Source: Nocardiopsis listeri NBRC 13360
GTDB lineage: Bacteria > Actinomycetota > Actinomycetes > Streptosporangiales > Streptosporangiaceae
Assembly: GCF_001570765.1 (NCBI RefSeq)
Contig: NZ_BCSH01000002.1
Span: 62,001 to 126,000, forward strand
Length of the DNA stretch: 64,000 bases
Direction: 5' to 3'
A model generated the notes under the pieces. That model was not told the DNA's origin, searched no databases, and saw only the letters and a program-made list of their open reading frames with translations. Position 1 is the stretch's first letter, and each line of letters begins with the position of its first letter. The position numbers and the translations under genes are program-made. Shown here in pieces: positions 24,543 to 33,092 of the stretch.

Positions 24543-24609
24543 CCACCACTTGATGAGGTTCCGGTCCACTCAGGTGGGCGGCCGGTGGAACTTCGCCGGC
24601 CGAAACAGG

Positions 24610-24640
24610 AGACATCCGCGATAGGATGTCTTTGTTGTCT
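24610..24640 (+). terminator. Terminator between tRNA-Thr and tRNA-Met
   Basis: An 8-bp perfect stem (AGACATCC and complement) with loop GCGATA is followed by TTGTTGTCT. Confidence 0.6.
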
Positions 24641-24646
24641 GATCGG

Positions 24647-24719
24647 GGCGGGGTAGCTCAGTCGGTAGAGCAAGCGGCTCATAATCGCTGTGTCGTCGGT
24701 TCAAGTCCGGCCCCCGCTA
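24647..24719 (+). tRNA. tRNA-Met (CAT), elongator type
   Basis: A 73-nt cloverleaf with acceptor GGCGGGG/CCCCGCT (terminal G-T), anticodon CAT at 24680-24682 and T-arm GTCGG-TTCAAGT-CCGGC. CCA is encoded at 24720-24722. It lacks the three G-C pairs in the anticodon stem that mark initiator tRNA. Confidence 0.94.
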
Positions 24720-24729
24720 CCAACCCACT

Positions 24730-24756
24730 GACCCCTGAGCGTCAAACTCAGGGGTC
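24730..24756 (+). terminator. Terminator after tRNA-Met
   Basis: A 10-bp perfect stem (GACCCCTGAG and complement) with a 7-base loop. Confidence 0.65.
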
Positions 24757-24821
24757 GTCGTGGGTCTCAGCAGTTTTTCACTGCGTCAAGGTAATGTCTC
24801 CAGCGAGAAAGGCACTCCGAA

Positions 24822-24986
24822 GTGGCTGCCACAGACGTGAGGCCGAAGATCACCCTGGCCTGCCAGGAGTGCAATCACCGGAACTACATCACGCGCAAGA
24901 ACCGTCGGAACACCCCCGACCGTCTGACGATCAAGAAGTTCTGCCCGAACTGCCGCAAGCACAACGACCACCGCGAGACCCGCTAG
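24822..24986 (+). CDS. rpmG: 50S ribosomal protein L33
   Basis: This 54-residue protein starts at GTG 24822 (GAGAAAGG upstream). It contains [21 protein letters not shown] and FCPNCRKH: two Cys pairs (CQEC, CPNC) make it the zinc-binding (C+) form of L33, usually the copy expressed when zinc is sufficient. It lies in the conserved actinobacterial order rpmG-hadA-hadB-murB. Confidence 0.95.
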   Translation: MAATDVRPKITLACQECNHRNYITRKNRRNTPDRLTIKKFCPNCRKHNDHRETR

Positions 24987-25041
24987 GTCACGCAGGACGG
25001 TCGTCGCCCCCGGCGGGGAACGGCGGCTTCTCGTAGAATCC

Positions 25042-25070
25042 AGCCCGGTGAGCGAATCGCTCACCGGGCT
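25042..25070 (+). terminator. Hairpin between rpmG and hadA
   Basis: A 13-bp perfect stem (AGCCCGGTGAGCG and complement) with loop AAT; no T-run follows, so termination may be weak. Confidence 0.55.
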
Positions 25071-25140
25071 GTTCGCTGTCCAGGGGTCCTCTCCGCGACG
25101 GCGGCCGAGCCCCGACGTTTCCACATCCGAGAGGCAGAGC

Positions 25141-25584
25141 GTGGCGATCAACCCTGACTACCTCGGCCGGGAGTACCCCGCCCCCGAGACCTACGAGGTG
25201 ACCCGCGGCAAGATCCGCGAGTTCGCCGAGGCCATCAACGACCTCAATCCGGTCTACCTGGACCGTGAGTCCGCGAAGGCCATGGGTCACCCCGACGTCA
25301 TCGCTCCTCCCACCTTCCCGGTGATCCTGGGCATGGCCGGTTCCGCGCTGGCCATCGCCGACCCCGACCTGGGCGTCGACTTCTCCCGTGTCGTCCACGG
25401 TGACCAGAGCTTCCACTACGAGCGCCCGCTGTACGCCGGTGACGTCCTGAACACCGTCACCCGCATCACCGACATCAAGGCCCTGGGCGGCAACGAGCTG
25501 CTCACCCTGGAGACGGTGGCCACGGCGGCCGATGGCGAACACGTGGTGACGGCGGGCATGATGCTCGTCGTCCGGGGATCCTAG
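25141..25584 (+). CDS. hadA: MaoC-like dehydratase, HadA type
   Basis: The 147-residue protein is a MaoC/FAS1-type dehydratase domain: VTRGKIREFAEAIND, APPTFPVILGM, then HGDQSFHYERPLYAGDVL. HadA-type subunits pair with the hydratase-motif subunit (next gene) to dehydrate 3-hydroxyacyl-ACP in type II fatty-acid synthesis. The GTG at 25141 follows GAGAGG. hadB begins 17 bases after the stop. The name follows mycobacterial gene order; without mycolic acids here the acyl substrate is unknown. Confidence 0.88.
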   Translation: MAINPDYLGREYPAPETYEVTRGKIREFAEAINDLNPVYLDRESAKAMGHPDVIAPPTFPVILGMAGSALAIADPDLGVDFSRVVHGDQSFHYERPLYAGDVLNTVTRITDIKALGGNELLTLETVATAADGEHVVTAGMMLVVRGS

Positions 25585-25601
25585 GAAGCGGGGACACGAG
25601 G

Positions 25602-26027
25602 ATGAGCAGGCTCAAGTACGACGAGGTCGAGACCGGCGCGCAGCTGCCGGAACGGACCTTCCCGGTCCGCCGACTGGACCTGGTCCGCTACGCCGGTGCC
25701 TCCGGTGACTTCAACCTCATTCACTGGAACGAGCGCTTCGCCAAGTCCGTCGGCCTGCCCGACGTGATCGCGCACGGCATGTTCACCATGGCCGAGGCCG
25801 GACGGGTCATCACCGACTGGACGGGGGACCCCGGCAGCGTCGTCGACTACTCGGTACGCTTCTCCGCGCCCGTGGTCGTCCCCGACGACGATGACGGCGC
25901 CGAGATCACCGTCGGAGGCAAGGTCAAGTCCAAGAACGACGACGGCACCGTCACCGTTCTGCTGACCGCCCGGTCCGGTGGCGCCAAGGTACTCGCCAAG
26001 GCCTCCGCCGTCGTCCGTCTCGCCTGA
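25602..26027 (+). CDS. hadB: MaoC-like dehydratase, HadB type
   Basis: The 141-residue protein carries the catalytic hydratase-2 motif: YAGASGDFNLIHWNERFAKS with Asp and His in the usual places, then DVIAHGMFTMAEAGRVI. It should be the catalytic partner of the preceding HadA-like protein in 3-hydroxyacyl-ACP dehydration. ATG 25602 is preceded by GGGGACACGAGG. murB begins 30 bases further on, as in many actinomycetes. Confidence 0.9.
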   Translation: MSRLKYDEVETGAQLPERTFPVRRLDLVRYAGASGDFNLIHWNERFAKSVGLPDVIAHGMFTMAEAGRVITDWTGDPGSVVDYSVRFSAPVVVPDDDDGAEITVGGKVKSKNDDGTVTVLLTARSGGAKVLAKASAVVRLA

Positions 26028-26057
26028 CCCGCCCGAGAACGAAGAGGTACCACGCCC

Positions 26058-27128
26058 GTGTCCACGATGCTCGCCGACCACACCACGCTCGGCCTGGGCG
26101 GTCCCGCCAAGGCCTTCCACTCCGCCGCCACGACCGATGAACTGGTCCGCCTGGTCACCGACGCCGAGCGAACCGGTGAACGGGTGCTCGTCCTGGGCGG
26201 CGGCAGCAACCTGGTGGTCGCCGACGACGGCTTCCCCGGAACCGTGATCCTGGTCGCCTCCCAAGGGGTCACCCTGACCGAGGCCGGGACCGACCCGGAG
26301 ACCGGTGAGACCGTCGTCCTGTTGCGCGCGGACGCGGGCGTGGACTGGGACCCGCTGGTCGAACGGGCCGTCGCCGAGGGCCTCAACGGCATCGAGTTCC
26401 TCTCCGGCATCCCCGGCCGGGTCGGCTCCACCCCCATCCAGAACGTCGGCGCCTACGGTCAGGACGTCAGCCAGACCATCCGTGAGGTGCTGGTCCTGGA
26501 CCGCACCACCGGTGACCTGGTGACCATGTCCAACGCCGACTGCGGGTTCACCTACCGGGACAGCTCCTTCAAGGGTCACGATCGCTACGTGGTGTGCGAG
26601 GTGGTCTTCGAACTGCGTCGCGGACCTCTCAGCCGTCCCGTGCGCTACGCCGAGGTCGCCCGCACCATGGGTGTCGAGGCGGGGGAGCGCGTACCGCTGG
26701 AGAAGGCTCGGGAGGTCGTCCTGGGTCTGCGTCGAGGCAAGGGCATGGTGCTGGACCCGGCCGACCCGGACACCCGCAGCGCCGGTTCGTTCTTCACCAA
26801 CCCGATCCTGTCGCCGGAACAGTACGCGGCCTTCCGCGAGCGAGCCCTCGAACGCCTGGGTACGGACGCCCAGATCCCCGGCCACCCCGACGACGAGGGC
26901 AACGTGAAGCTCTCCGCCGCCTGGCTGATCGACCGGGCCGGATTCACCAAGGGCTACGGCGACGGTCCCGCGCGGATCTCCGGCAAGCACACCCTGGCCC
27001 TGACCAACCCCGGTGGTGCGAGCACGGCCGACCTGCTCGACCTGGCCCGCGAGGTGCGCGCCGGGGTCGAAGCCGCCTTCGGGGTACGCCTGGTCAACGA
27101 ACCGGTCATGGTCGGTGTGGGCCTGTAG
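26058..27128 (+). CDS. murB: UDP-N-acetylmuramate dehydrogenase
   Basis: The 356-residue flavoenzyme reduces UDP-GlcNAc-enolpyruvate to UDP-MurNAc with NADPH, the second step of peptidoglycan precursor synthesis in the cytosol. It has the FAD-binding LVLGGGSNLVVADDGF, then GIEFLSGIPGRVGSTPIQNVG and the catalytic-serine segment SAGSFFTNP. The length and TYR-type insert GAYGQDVSQTI fit the type I MurB class. GTG 26058 was chosen (MSTMLADHTTLGLGG). A strong hairpin terminator follows. Confidence 0.95.
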   Translation: MSTMLADHTTLGLGGPAKAFHSAATTDELVRLVTDAERTGERVLVLGGGSNLVVADDGFPGTVILVASQGVTLTEAGTDPETGETVVLLRADAGVDWDPLVERAVAEGLNGIEFLSGIPGRVGSTPIQNVGAYGQDVSQTIREVLVLDRTTGDLVTMSNADCGFTYRDSSFKGHDRYVVCEVVFELRRGPLSRPVRYAEVARTMGVEAGERVPLEKAREVVLGLRRGKGMVLDPADPDTRSAGSFFTNPILSPEQYAAFRERALERLGTDAQIPGHPDDEGNVKLSAAWLIDRAGFTKGYGDGPARISGKHTLALTNPGGASTADLLDLAREVRAGVEAAFGVRLVNEPVMVGVGL

Positions 27129-27175
27129 GCCCGGTCCTGTGCCCGATACGTCCTGGGGCGACGCACCGAAGAAAC

Positions 27176-27201
27176 GAGTTGGGCGTTCCCAACTCATTTT
27201 T
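27176..27201 (+). terminator. Rho-independent terminator of murB
   Basis: An 8-bp perfect stem (GAGTTGGG/CCCAACTC) with loop CGTT is followed by ATTTTT. Confidence 0.85.
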
Positions 27202-27239
27202 CCACCTCGCCGAATTGAACAATTCGCCGAATCAACGAA

Positions 27240-27268
27240 TTGCCGATGAAAAAAGCCGCTGGTAATGT
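27240..27268 (+). promoter_or_regulatory. Promoter of the riboswitch-GDT1 transcript
   Basis: TTGCCG (27240-27245), a 17-base spacer and TAATGT (27263-27268). Transcription would begin near 27275, just before the aptamer. Confidence 0.6.
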
Positions 27269-27274
27269 CGGTCG

Positions 27275-27394
27275 TGTCGAAGGGGAGTAGTCCCCAATGC
27301 GCGCGGTCGACATACTGGACCTTCCGTCCCGGCCGCGTGAGCCCAGCTCAGGCGGGCGGGCGAGACCTTTGACCCGGTAGTAATCGACCGGGTT
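27275..27394 (+). promoter_or_regulatory. yybP-ykoY (Mn2+) riboswitch
   Basis: The leader carries conserved yybP-ykoY blocks: GGGGAGTAG (27282-27290), GACATACTG and GAGACCTTTGACCC (27362-27375). The class binds Mn2+ and controls manganese exporters. A 7-bp hairpin (27372-27393, ACCCGGT/ACCGGGT) and a second imperfect hairpin (27395-27418) lie between aptamer and start codon and may form the expression platform. The gene that follows is a GDT1 transporter, a known partner of this riboswitch. Confidence 0.85.
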
Positions 27395-27444
27395 GAAGGG
27401 GCGTTATCCGCCTCCTTCTGCCCAACCAGGACAGCAGGAGTAGC

Positions 27445-28038
27445 ATGTCGGCTTTTCTCGCCGCTCTCGGCTTCAGTACGGCGGCCATCTTCATCGCGGA
27501 AATGGGTGACAAGACCCAACTGGTCGCGATGTCCCTCGCCTCGCGCTACCGCGTCCTCACGGTCATCCTCGGCATCACCGCCGCCACCGCCGTGGTCCAC
27601 CTGGGCAGCGTCCTCATCGCCGAGGTCCTCGGCGCGACCCTGCCCACCGACTGGCTCACCCTAGCCGCCGGTCTGGCCTTCCTCTTCTTCGGTCTGTGGA
27701 CCCTGCGCGGCGACGAGATGACCGACAAGGACGAGGAACGCGCCGCCTCCCGCCGGATCCGCTCCGCCTTCATGACCGTGGCCCTGGTCTTCTTCGTCGC
27801 CGAGCTCGGGGACAAGACCATGCTCGCCACCATCACCGTCGGCACCCAGCACCACTGGCTCCCGGTGTGGATCGGCTCCACGATCGGCATGGTCGCCGCC
27901 GACGGGATCGCCATCGCCATCGGCGCCGTCCTCGGCAAGAAGCTGCCCGAGCGGGCGATCAGGATCGGAGCCTCGGTGCTGTTCTTCGTCGCCGGCGCCG
28001 CGATGCTCGCCCAGGGCGCGTGGGCCCTCCTCGCCTGA
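27445..28038 (+). CDS. TMEM165/GDT1 (UPF0016) family cation transporter
   Basis: This 197-residue membrane protein shows the family's internal duplication: two copies of Glu-x-Gly-Asp-Lys-Thr (EMGDKTQ near residue 21, ELGDKTM near 122), each in a hydrophobic helix, with about six membrane segments in all. GDT1 proteins export Mn2+ or Ca2+. The Mn2+ riboswitch in the leader strongly suggests manganese efflux. ATG 27445 follows AGGAG. Downstream lies the fold-back repeat region, then the convergent adenosine deaminase gene. Confidence 0.93.
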   Translation: MSAFLAALGFSTAAIFIAEMGDKTQLVAMSLASRYRVLTVILGITAATAVVHLGSVLIAEVLGATLPTDWLTLAAGLAFLFFGLWTLRGDEMTDKDEERAASRRIRSAFMTVALVFFVAELGDKTMLATITVGTQHHWLPVWIGSTIGMVAADGIAIAIGAVLGKKLPERAIRIGASVLFFVAGAAMLAQGAWALLA

Positions 28039-28070
28039 TCCCGCCAGAGGGCCGTGCGGGCGACGGGTGG

Positions 28071-28092
28071 GCCAAAGCGAAGCGGCGGCGCT
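28071..28092 (+). repeat. 22-bp direct repeat, copy 1
   Basis: GCCAAAGCGAAGCGGCGGCG + CT; an exact second copy lies at 28270-28291, and the two flank the fold-back element. Copy 1 is preceded by GGGCGACGGGTGG, a context also found beside the 33.8-kb copy. Confidence 0.9.
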
Positions 28093-28145
28093 CAACAGCG
28101 TGGGGTGGTCGCCCGAACTCGTTTTGGGGACCACGGGGGGTTGAC

Positions 28146-28267
28146 GTTCGGGCGCTGTCAGGCCCTGTTCTCTGGAAACTCGGGGAGGCGTCGGCGGCGG
28201 GATGGCACGTTTTTTCGCTATCACACCGAAGGTGGCGAAGGTTCCTGACTTTTTGGGGCGCCCGAAC
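28146..28267 (+). repeat. Fold-back interspersed element A
   Basis: This 122-bp element is bounded by 10-bp inverted repeats GTTCGGGCGC / GCGCCCGAAC. Nested inside are GTCAGG (28157-28162) with CCTGAC (28244-28249), and GATGGC (28201-28206) with GCTATC (28217-28222). A related copy in opposite orientation lies at 33863-33997, ~87% identical by eye over the first ~77 nt. There is no coding sign. It could be a MITE/REP-like element or a structured RNA. Confidence 0.85.
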
Positions 28268-28269
28268 AC

Positions 28270-28291
28270 GCCAAAGCGAAGCGGCGGCGCT
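28270..28291 (+). repeat. 22-bp direct repeat, copy 2
   Basis: An exact copy of 28071-28092. Its last bases overlap the stop codon of the adenosine deaminase gene (CTA at 28290-28292 on +), so the repeat reaches into the gene's end. Confidence 0.9.
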
Positions 28292-29327
28292 AAACGATAG
28301 GCATCTCGAGCCAGTCGTCCACGCCCGAGAGCATCTCCTTCTTCAACGAGTCCGGGGCACCCGAACCACGGATCGACATGCGGGCCAGATCGGCGAGCTC
28401 GGGGTCGCTGAACCCGAACACCTCGCGGGCGATCCGGTACTGCTCCAGCAGACGGGGGCCGAACAGCAGGGGGTCGTCGGTGCCCAGGGCGATCGGCACC
28501 CCCGCGTCGTAGAGCCTGCGCAGCGGCAGGTGGTCCACCTTCTCCACCACGCCCAGACCCACGTTGGAGGTCGGGCACACCTCCAGGGTGACCTCCTGGG
28601 TGGCGATCCGCTCCACCAGGTACGGGTCCTCGATGGCCCGGACCCCGTGTCCGATGCGGTCGGCGTCCAGCTCGTCCAGGCACTCGCGCACGCTGAGCGG
28701 ACCGTTCAGTTCGCCACCGTGCGGGGCCGACAGCAGGCCGGCGCGCTTGGCGATCCGGAAGGCGGCCTCGAAGTCGCGCGCGCGGCCGCGGCGTTCGTCG
28801 TTGTTGAGCCCGAACGAGACCACGCCCCTGCCCGCGTACTGGCGCGCGAGCCGGGCCAGGGCGCGGGCGTCCAACGGGTGCCGGGTGCGGTTGGCCGCCA
28901 CCATGATCCCGATGCCCACACCGGTGGCCTCCGAGGCGACGCGGGCCGCGTCCAGGATGAGTTCCAGGGTGGCGGTGAGTCCGTCGAAACGGGAAGCGTA
29001 GCCGCTGGGGTCGACCTGGATCTCCAGCCAGCCCGAACCGGCCTCTCGTTCGTCCTCGGCGGCCTCGAGCAACAGGCGGTACATGTCCTCTTGCCGCTGT
29101 AGGACCGAACGAGCGATGTCGTACAGGCGCTGGAAGCGGAACCAGCCGCGTTCGTCTGTGGCCCGCAGTCTGGGCGGCCACTCCTCGGCCAGGGCCTGGG
29201 GCAGGTGCACGCCCCGCTGCTCGGCCATCTCCACGAGTGTGCCGTGGCGCATGGACCCGGTGAAGTGCAGGTGCAGGTGGGCCTTGGGCAGCCGGTCCAA
29301 CCGGCGGGCGCTGGTCGGTGTCTCCAT
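28290..29327 (-). CDS. add: Adenosine deaminase family protein
   Basis: The 345-residue amidohydrolase has the zinc-binding HLHLHFTGS near the N-terminus, PHGGELNG (His-Gly-Gly-Glu, catalytic Glu and His), IGHGVRAIED and LGTDDPLLF with the last metal/catalytic Asp pair. It would deaminate adenosine or deoxyadenosine to inosine; adenine or a modified purine cannot be excluded. ATG 29327 precedes METPTSARRLDRLPKAHLH; a longer frame to 29396 lacks a ribosome-binding site. Its stop codon lies inside repeat copy 2, suggesting the repeat arrived at or has shaped this 3' end. Confidence 0.9.
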   Translation of the reverse strand: METPTSARRLDRLPKAHLHLHFTGSMRHGTLVEMAEQRGVHLPQALAEEWPPRLRATDERGWFRFQRLYDIARSVLQRQEDMYRLLLEAAEDEREAGSGWLEIQVDPSGYASRFDGLTATLELILDAARVASEATGVGIGIMVAANRTRHPLDARALARLARQYAGRGVVSFGLNNDERRGRARDFEAAFRIAKRAGLLSAPHGGELNGPLSVRECLDELDADRIGHGVRAIEDPYLVERIATQEVTLEVCPTSNVGLGVVEKVDHLPLRRLYDAGVPIALGTDDPLLFGPRLLEQYRIAREVFGFSDPELADLARMSIRGSGAPDSLKKEMLSGVDDWLEMPIV

Positions 29328-29396
29328 GTCCCAAGCCTGCCGTATGAAGCACACCTCGCGCACCGGGAACGGCGACAACCGTGACCCGCCCCGCAC

Positions 29397-29436
29397 ACGA
29401 AGGAGCCCCGGACCACCCGGCCCGGGGCTCCTTCGT
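29397..29436 (-). terminator. Rho-independent terminator of aspC
   Basis: A 15-bp perfect stem (ACGAAGGAGCCCCGG and complement) with a 10-base loop lies just after the aspC stop. Confidence 0.8.
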
Positions 29437-29450
29437 CACTCCCGTGTTCG

Positions 29451-30659
29451 CTACTCGGCCTCGGCCAGCAGGTTCTGCACGCGGGTCACGCCCTCGACGA
29501 GGTCCTCGTCGCTGAGCGCGTACGACAGACGCAGGTAGCCGGGGGTGCCGAAGGCCTCACCCGGGACCACCGCGACCTCGGCCTCCTCCAGGATGAGCTC
29601 GGCCAGCTCGGTGGAGGTCTTCGGGGTCCTGCCGCGGATCTCCTTGCCGAGCACGCCCTTCACCGACGGGTACGCGTAGAACGCGCCCTCGGGCTCGGGG
29701 CAGACCACGCCGTCGATTTCGTTGAGCATCCGCACGATGGTCCGGCGGCGACGGTCGAACGCCTTCCGCATCTCATCGACCGCGGTCAGGTCGCCGGAGA
29801 GGGCGGCCACGGCGGCGGCCTGCGATACGTTCGCGACGTTGGAGGTGGCGTGCGACTGTAGGTTGCTCGCGGCCTTGACCACGTCCTTGGGGCCGATGAT
29901 CCACCCCACGCGCCAGCCGGTCATCGCGTACGTCTTGGCGACCCCGTTGACGATGATGGTGCGGTCGGCGATCTCGGGGACCTCGACGGGCAGCGACGAG
30001 AACTCGGCGTCACCGTAGACCAGGTGCTCGTAGATCTCGTCGGTCAGCACCCACAGGCCGTGCTCGTTCGCCCACCGGCCGATGGCGCGGACCTGCTCGC
30101 GCGGGTAGACGGCGCCGGTCGGGTTGGACGGGGACACGAACACCAGCACCTTGGTGCGGTCGGTGCGAGCCGCCTCCAGCTGTTCGACCGAGGCCAGGTA
30201 GCCGGTGCTCTCGTCGGTGACGACGTAGACGGGCACACCGCCCGCGAGCTTGATCGACTCGGGGTAGGTCGTCCAGTACGGGGCGATCACGATGACCTCG
30301 TCGCCCGGGTCCAGCAGGGCGGCGAAGGCCTCGTAGATGGCCTGCTTGCCACCGTTGGTGACCAGGATCTGGGCCGGCTCGACCTTGTAACCGGAGTCAC
30401 GCTCGGTCTTCTCGGCGATGGCCTTCTTCAGCTCGGGAAGACCACCCGCCGGGGTGTAGCGGTGGAAGCGGGGCTCACGGGCGGCGGCCACCGCGGCTTC
30501 CACGATGTAGTCGGGGGTCGGGAAGTCCGGTTCCCCCGCGCCGAATCCGATGACGGGTCGGCCCTCGGCCTTCATGGCCTTGGCCTTGGCGTCCACCGCG
30601 AGGGTGGCGGACTCGGAAATGGCGCTGATACGTGCAGAGACACGGGGTCGATCAGTCAT
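29451..30659 (-). CDS. aspC: Pyridoxal-phosphate aspartate aminotransferase
   Basis: The 402-residue class I aminotransferase has [21 protein letters not shown], the substrate-contact [16 protein letters not shown] and the PLP lysine in [16 protein letters not shown]. It interconverts aspartate and 2-oxoglutarate with oxaloacetate and glutamate; related subgroup members may also use prephenate. The position upstream of and divergent from tRNA-Trp-secE-nusG is conserved in actinomycetes. A strong hairpin terminator follows. Confidence 0.94.
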   Translation of the reverse strand: MTDRPRVSARISAISESATLAVDAKAKAMKAEGRPVIGFGAGEPDFPTPDYIVEAAVAAAREPRFHRYTPAGGLPELKKAIAEKTERDSGYKVEPAQILVTNGGKQAIYEAFAALLDPGDEVIVIAPYWTTYPESIKLAGGVPVYVVTDESTGYLASVEQLEAARTDRTKVLVFVSPSNPTGAVYPREQVRAIGRWANEHGLWVLTDEIYEHLVYGDAEFSSLPVEVPEIADRTIIVNGVAKTYAMTGWRVGWIIGPKDVVKAASNLQSHATSNVANVSQAAAVAALSGDLTAVDEMRKAFDRRRRTIVRMLNEIDGVVCPEPEGAFYAYPSVKGVLGKEIRGRTPKTSTELAELILEEAEVAVVPGEAFGTPGYLRLSYALSDEDLVEGVTRVQNLLAEAE

Positions 30660-30757
30660 GTTCCCATGGTGTCATGCGCTCCTCCACGACGTCGGGGGGA
30701 AGGTCACTTCCTCGGGCGGGGAAGGTCACCCCGGTCGTTCGGATCGGCGGAACCGGT

Positions 30758-30787
30758 TTGGCCGTGGCCCCCGGATGGGCGTACAAT
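30758..30787 (+). promoter_or_regulatory. Candidate promoter P1 for tRNA-Trp/secE
   Basis: TTGGCC (30758-30763), an 18-base spacer and TACAAT (30782-30787), ~97 bases upstream of tRNA-Trp. Confidence 0.5.
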
Positions 30788-30832
30788 CGTTCGTGTCGGC
30801 CGGTTCGTTACGCAGGCGTCACACCTTCGAGG

Positions 30833-30863
30833 TTGTGCGACGACTCTCAGGACCGGCTATGGT
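30833..30863 (+). promoter_or_regulatory. Candidate promoter P2 for tRNA-Trp
   Basis: TTGTGC (30833-30838), a 19-base spacer and TATGGT (30858-30863), 20 bases before the mature tRNA, a spacing typical of tRNA promoters. Confidence 0.45.
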
Positions 30864-30883
30864 GGGCAACGCAGTTTCCGCTA

Positions 30884-30956
30884 AGGGCAGTGGCTCAATT
30901 GGCAGAGCACCGGTCTCCAAAACCGGCGGTTGGGGGTTCGAGTCCCTCCTGCCCTG
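30884..30956 (+). tRNA. tRNA-Trp (CCA)
   Basis: A 73-nt cloverleaf with acceptor AGGGCAG/CTGCCCT, anticodon CCA at 30917-30919 and T-loop GGTTCGAGTCC; discriminator G30956, CCA not encoded. It lies upstream of secE, as usual in actinobacteria. Confidence 0.96.
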
Positions 30957-31059
30957 CAAGTCCGAGCGCGGATCGGGGTGGCGACCACGGTCGTCACCCC
31001 GCCGCGAGGGCAACGGAACTACAGGGGAATCAAGCAGCCCGCGACTCTAAGGACCCCAG

Positions 31060-31311
31060 GTGACTCAGACTGACGCCGACGCCAAGCCCGAGAAGGAGCC
31101 CAAGCGTCGTACCGGTCCGGTGACGTTCACCAAGCAGGTCGTCGACGAGCTGCGCAAGGTCCGCTGGCCCACGCGTAAGGAACTGACCACCTACACCATC
31201 GTCGTCCTGGTGTTCGTCGTGTTGGTCCTGTCCTACGTCTCCGTTCTCGACTTCGCCTTCGGTGAGGCCGTCACCTGGCTCTACAGCACCTTCGGTCGGC
31301 CCAGCGTCTAA
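31060..31311 (+). CDS. secE: Preprotein translocase subunit SecE
   Basis: The 83-residue protein has a charged N-terminus, the conserved cytosolic motif VDELRKVRWPTRKEL and a single membrane helix (~45-67, TIVVLVFVVLVLSYV). It clamps SecY in the SecYEG channel. GTG 31060 follows AAGGA. nusG follows, the standard order. Confidence 0.95.
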   Translation: MTQTDADAKPEKEPKRRTGPVTFTKQVVDELRKVRWPTRKELTTYTIVVLVFVVLVLSYVSVLDFAFGEAVTWLYSTFGRPSV

Positions 31312-31427
31312 GGCACGACCCGTTCGCACAGGGACAGGGGCGCGTCGACTCCGCCCTGGAAGCCCTTCCTCGTCCGCGCGTTGGTCCCGCGTCGCCCTGA
31401 GAGACCGTAAGCTGGCAGAACTGGGTT

Positions 31428-31455
31428 CGACGCACGGCCTGTTCGGTGTGCGTCG
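31428..31455 (+). promoter_or_regulatory. Hairpin in the secE-nusG spacer
   Basis: CGACGCAC (31428-31435) pairs with GTGCGTCG (31448-31455) 37 bases before nusG. It may be a weak terminator or processing site. Confidence 0.4.
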
Positions 31456-31491
31456 CACGCACTAGCGAATCCGACGAGAGAAAGAGCAGCC

Positions 31492-32295
31492 GTGTCCGAG
31501 TCCCCACTGACCTCTGACGACTTCCCCGAAGAGGAGCCGGATCAGTCGTCGGCGGAAGAGACCGGCCTGGCGGGCGAGCCGGCCCAGGACGCCGATAGCG
31601 ACGTCCCGGGGTTCGCCGATGAGGCCGATGAGGTCGCTGAAGCCGACGAGAGTGCTGAAGAGGCCGAAGCCGAGCCCGAGTTGCCCCGCCTCGACCCCGT
31701 CGAGGAGTTCAAGAACGAACTCGTCCTGCTGCCCGGCGACTGGTACGTCGTGCACACCTACGCCGGCTACGAGAAGCGCGTCAAGGCGAACGTCGAGAGC
31801 CGTACCCAGTCCCTCAACATGGAGGAGTACATCTTCCAGGTCGAGGTGCCCGAGCACGAGGTCACCGAGGTCAAGAGCGGCAAGCGCCAGCAGGTCACCG
31901 AGAAGGTCCTGCCCGGCTACGTGCTCGTCCGCATGGACCTGACCGACGAGTCCTGGTCGGCCATTCGCAACACCCCGGGCGTCACCGGTTTCGTGGGCCT
32001 GTCCAACAAGCCCGCCCCACTGAGCCTGACCGAGGTCGCCAAGCTCCTGGCCCCCGAACCGGAGGTGGAGCCGGAGTCCTCCCCGCAGGCCAAGGCCGCG
32101 GGCGGTGGCGAGACCCGCTCCGACGTCGCCTACGAGGTCGGAGAGTCCGTCACCGTCATGGAGGGTCCGTTCGCGACCCTGCCCGCCACGGTCAGCGAGA
32201 TCAACGGCGACACCCAAAAGCTCAAGGTGCTCGTGTCGATCTTCGGCCGTGAGACCCCGGTGGAGCTCTCCTTCAACCAGGTCGCCAAGATCTGA
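31492..32295 (+). CDS. nusG: Transcription termination/antitermination factor NusG
   Basis: The 267-residue protein has a long acidic, disordered N-terminal extension (~1-75, Glu/Asp/Ala), normal in actinomycetes. The NGN domain follows ([20 protein letters not shown] ... [14 protein letters not shown]) and the C-terminal KOW domain ([12 protein letters not shown] ... [14 protein letters not shown]). It binds RNA polymerase and couples it to pausing, Rho or ribosomes. GTG 31492 follows GAGAAAGAG. Confidence 0.96.
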   Translation: MSESPLTSDDFPEEEPDQSSAEETGLAGEPAQDADSDVPGFADEADEVAEADESAEEAEAEPELPRLDPVEEFKNELVLLPGDWYVVHTYAGYEKRVKANVESRTQSLNMEEYIFQVEVPEHEVTEVKSGKRQQVTEKVLPGYVLVRMDLTDESWSAIRNTPGVTGFVGLSNKPAPLSLTEVAKLLAPEPEVEPESSPQAKAAGGGETRSDVAYEVGESVTVMEGPFATLPATVSEINGDTQKLKVLVSIFGRETPVELSFNQVAKI

Positions 32296-32351
32296 CGTCG
32301 TGGGGTTCATCCCACAACCAGCCCGGAGTACTGTCCGGGCGACGTAGACTT

Positions 32352-32384
32352 GGTGGGTCCACCCTCGACGAGGGTGGACCCACC
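32352..32384 (+). terminator. Hairpin between nusG and rplK
   Basis: A 14-bp perfect stem (GGTGGGTCCACCCT and complement) with loop CGACG; no T-tract. The remaining ~190 bases before rplK show no other clear signal. Confidence 0.65.
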
Positions 32385-32574
32385 GTCGCGTGTCACGGTA
32401 GGCCTCGCGGCCCGACGAACACGCGCCCGGCCCGTCCGGTCCCGACGGGCCGTGGCCCGCGCCCTGCGCGGGGAAGCCTCCTTCGGCAGCGGCACGGCCG
32501 TGGCCCTTCGGCCCGTACGTGCCGTCAGGGAGGCAGGGGCCGGCACACAACGCAGATCAGGCAAAGGACCCGAT

Positions 32575-33003
32575 ATGCCTCCGAAGAAGAAACTCGCCGC
32601 ACTCGTCAAGGTGCAGCTGCCCGCCGGTCAGGCGACCCCGGCGCCGCCCGTCGGTACCGCTCTCGGTCCGCACGGCGTCAACATCATGGACTTCTGCAAG
32701 CAGTACAACGCTGCTACGGAGGCCCAGCGCGGCAACGTCATCCCCGTAGAGATCTCCATCTACGAGGACCGTTCCTTCAGCTTCGTCACCAAGACGCCCC
32801 CGGCGCCCAAGCTGATCCTGAAGGCCGCCGGTGTGGACAAGGCCTCCGGCGAGCCGGGCCGTAGCAACAACGGTTCCATCAGCGCCGACCAGGTCCGTGA
32901 GATCGCGCAGACCAAGCTGCCCGACCTCAACACCGACGACATCGAGGCCGCCACCAAGATCGTCGCCGGTACCGCCCGTTCCATGGGCATCGAGGTCAAG
33001 TAA
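32575..33003 (+). CDS. rplK: 50S ribosomal protein L11
   Basis: 142 residues, full length. Opens [19 protein letters not shown], with [17 protein letters not shown] and the C-terminal RNA-binding half ending [11 protein letters not shown]. It binds the GTPase-associated centre of 23S rRNA and is the target region of thiopeptides and RelA sensing. ATG 32575 follows AAAGGA. Confidence 0.97.
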   Translation: MPPKKKLAALVKVQLPAGQATPAPPVGTALGPHGVNIMDFCKQYNAATEAQRGNVIPVEISIYEDRSFSFVTKTPPAPKLILKAAGVDKASGEPGRSNNGSISADQVREIAQTKLPDLNTDDIEAATKIVAGTARSMGIEVK

Positions 33004-33092
33004 CCCCCGAACAGGGGTTACTCGACGGCAAGAACCACAGTGGCAGGGCCATGCGCCGGCCCAAGGACCACACGTTCCCGTAGGAGAACAGC

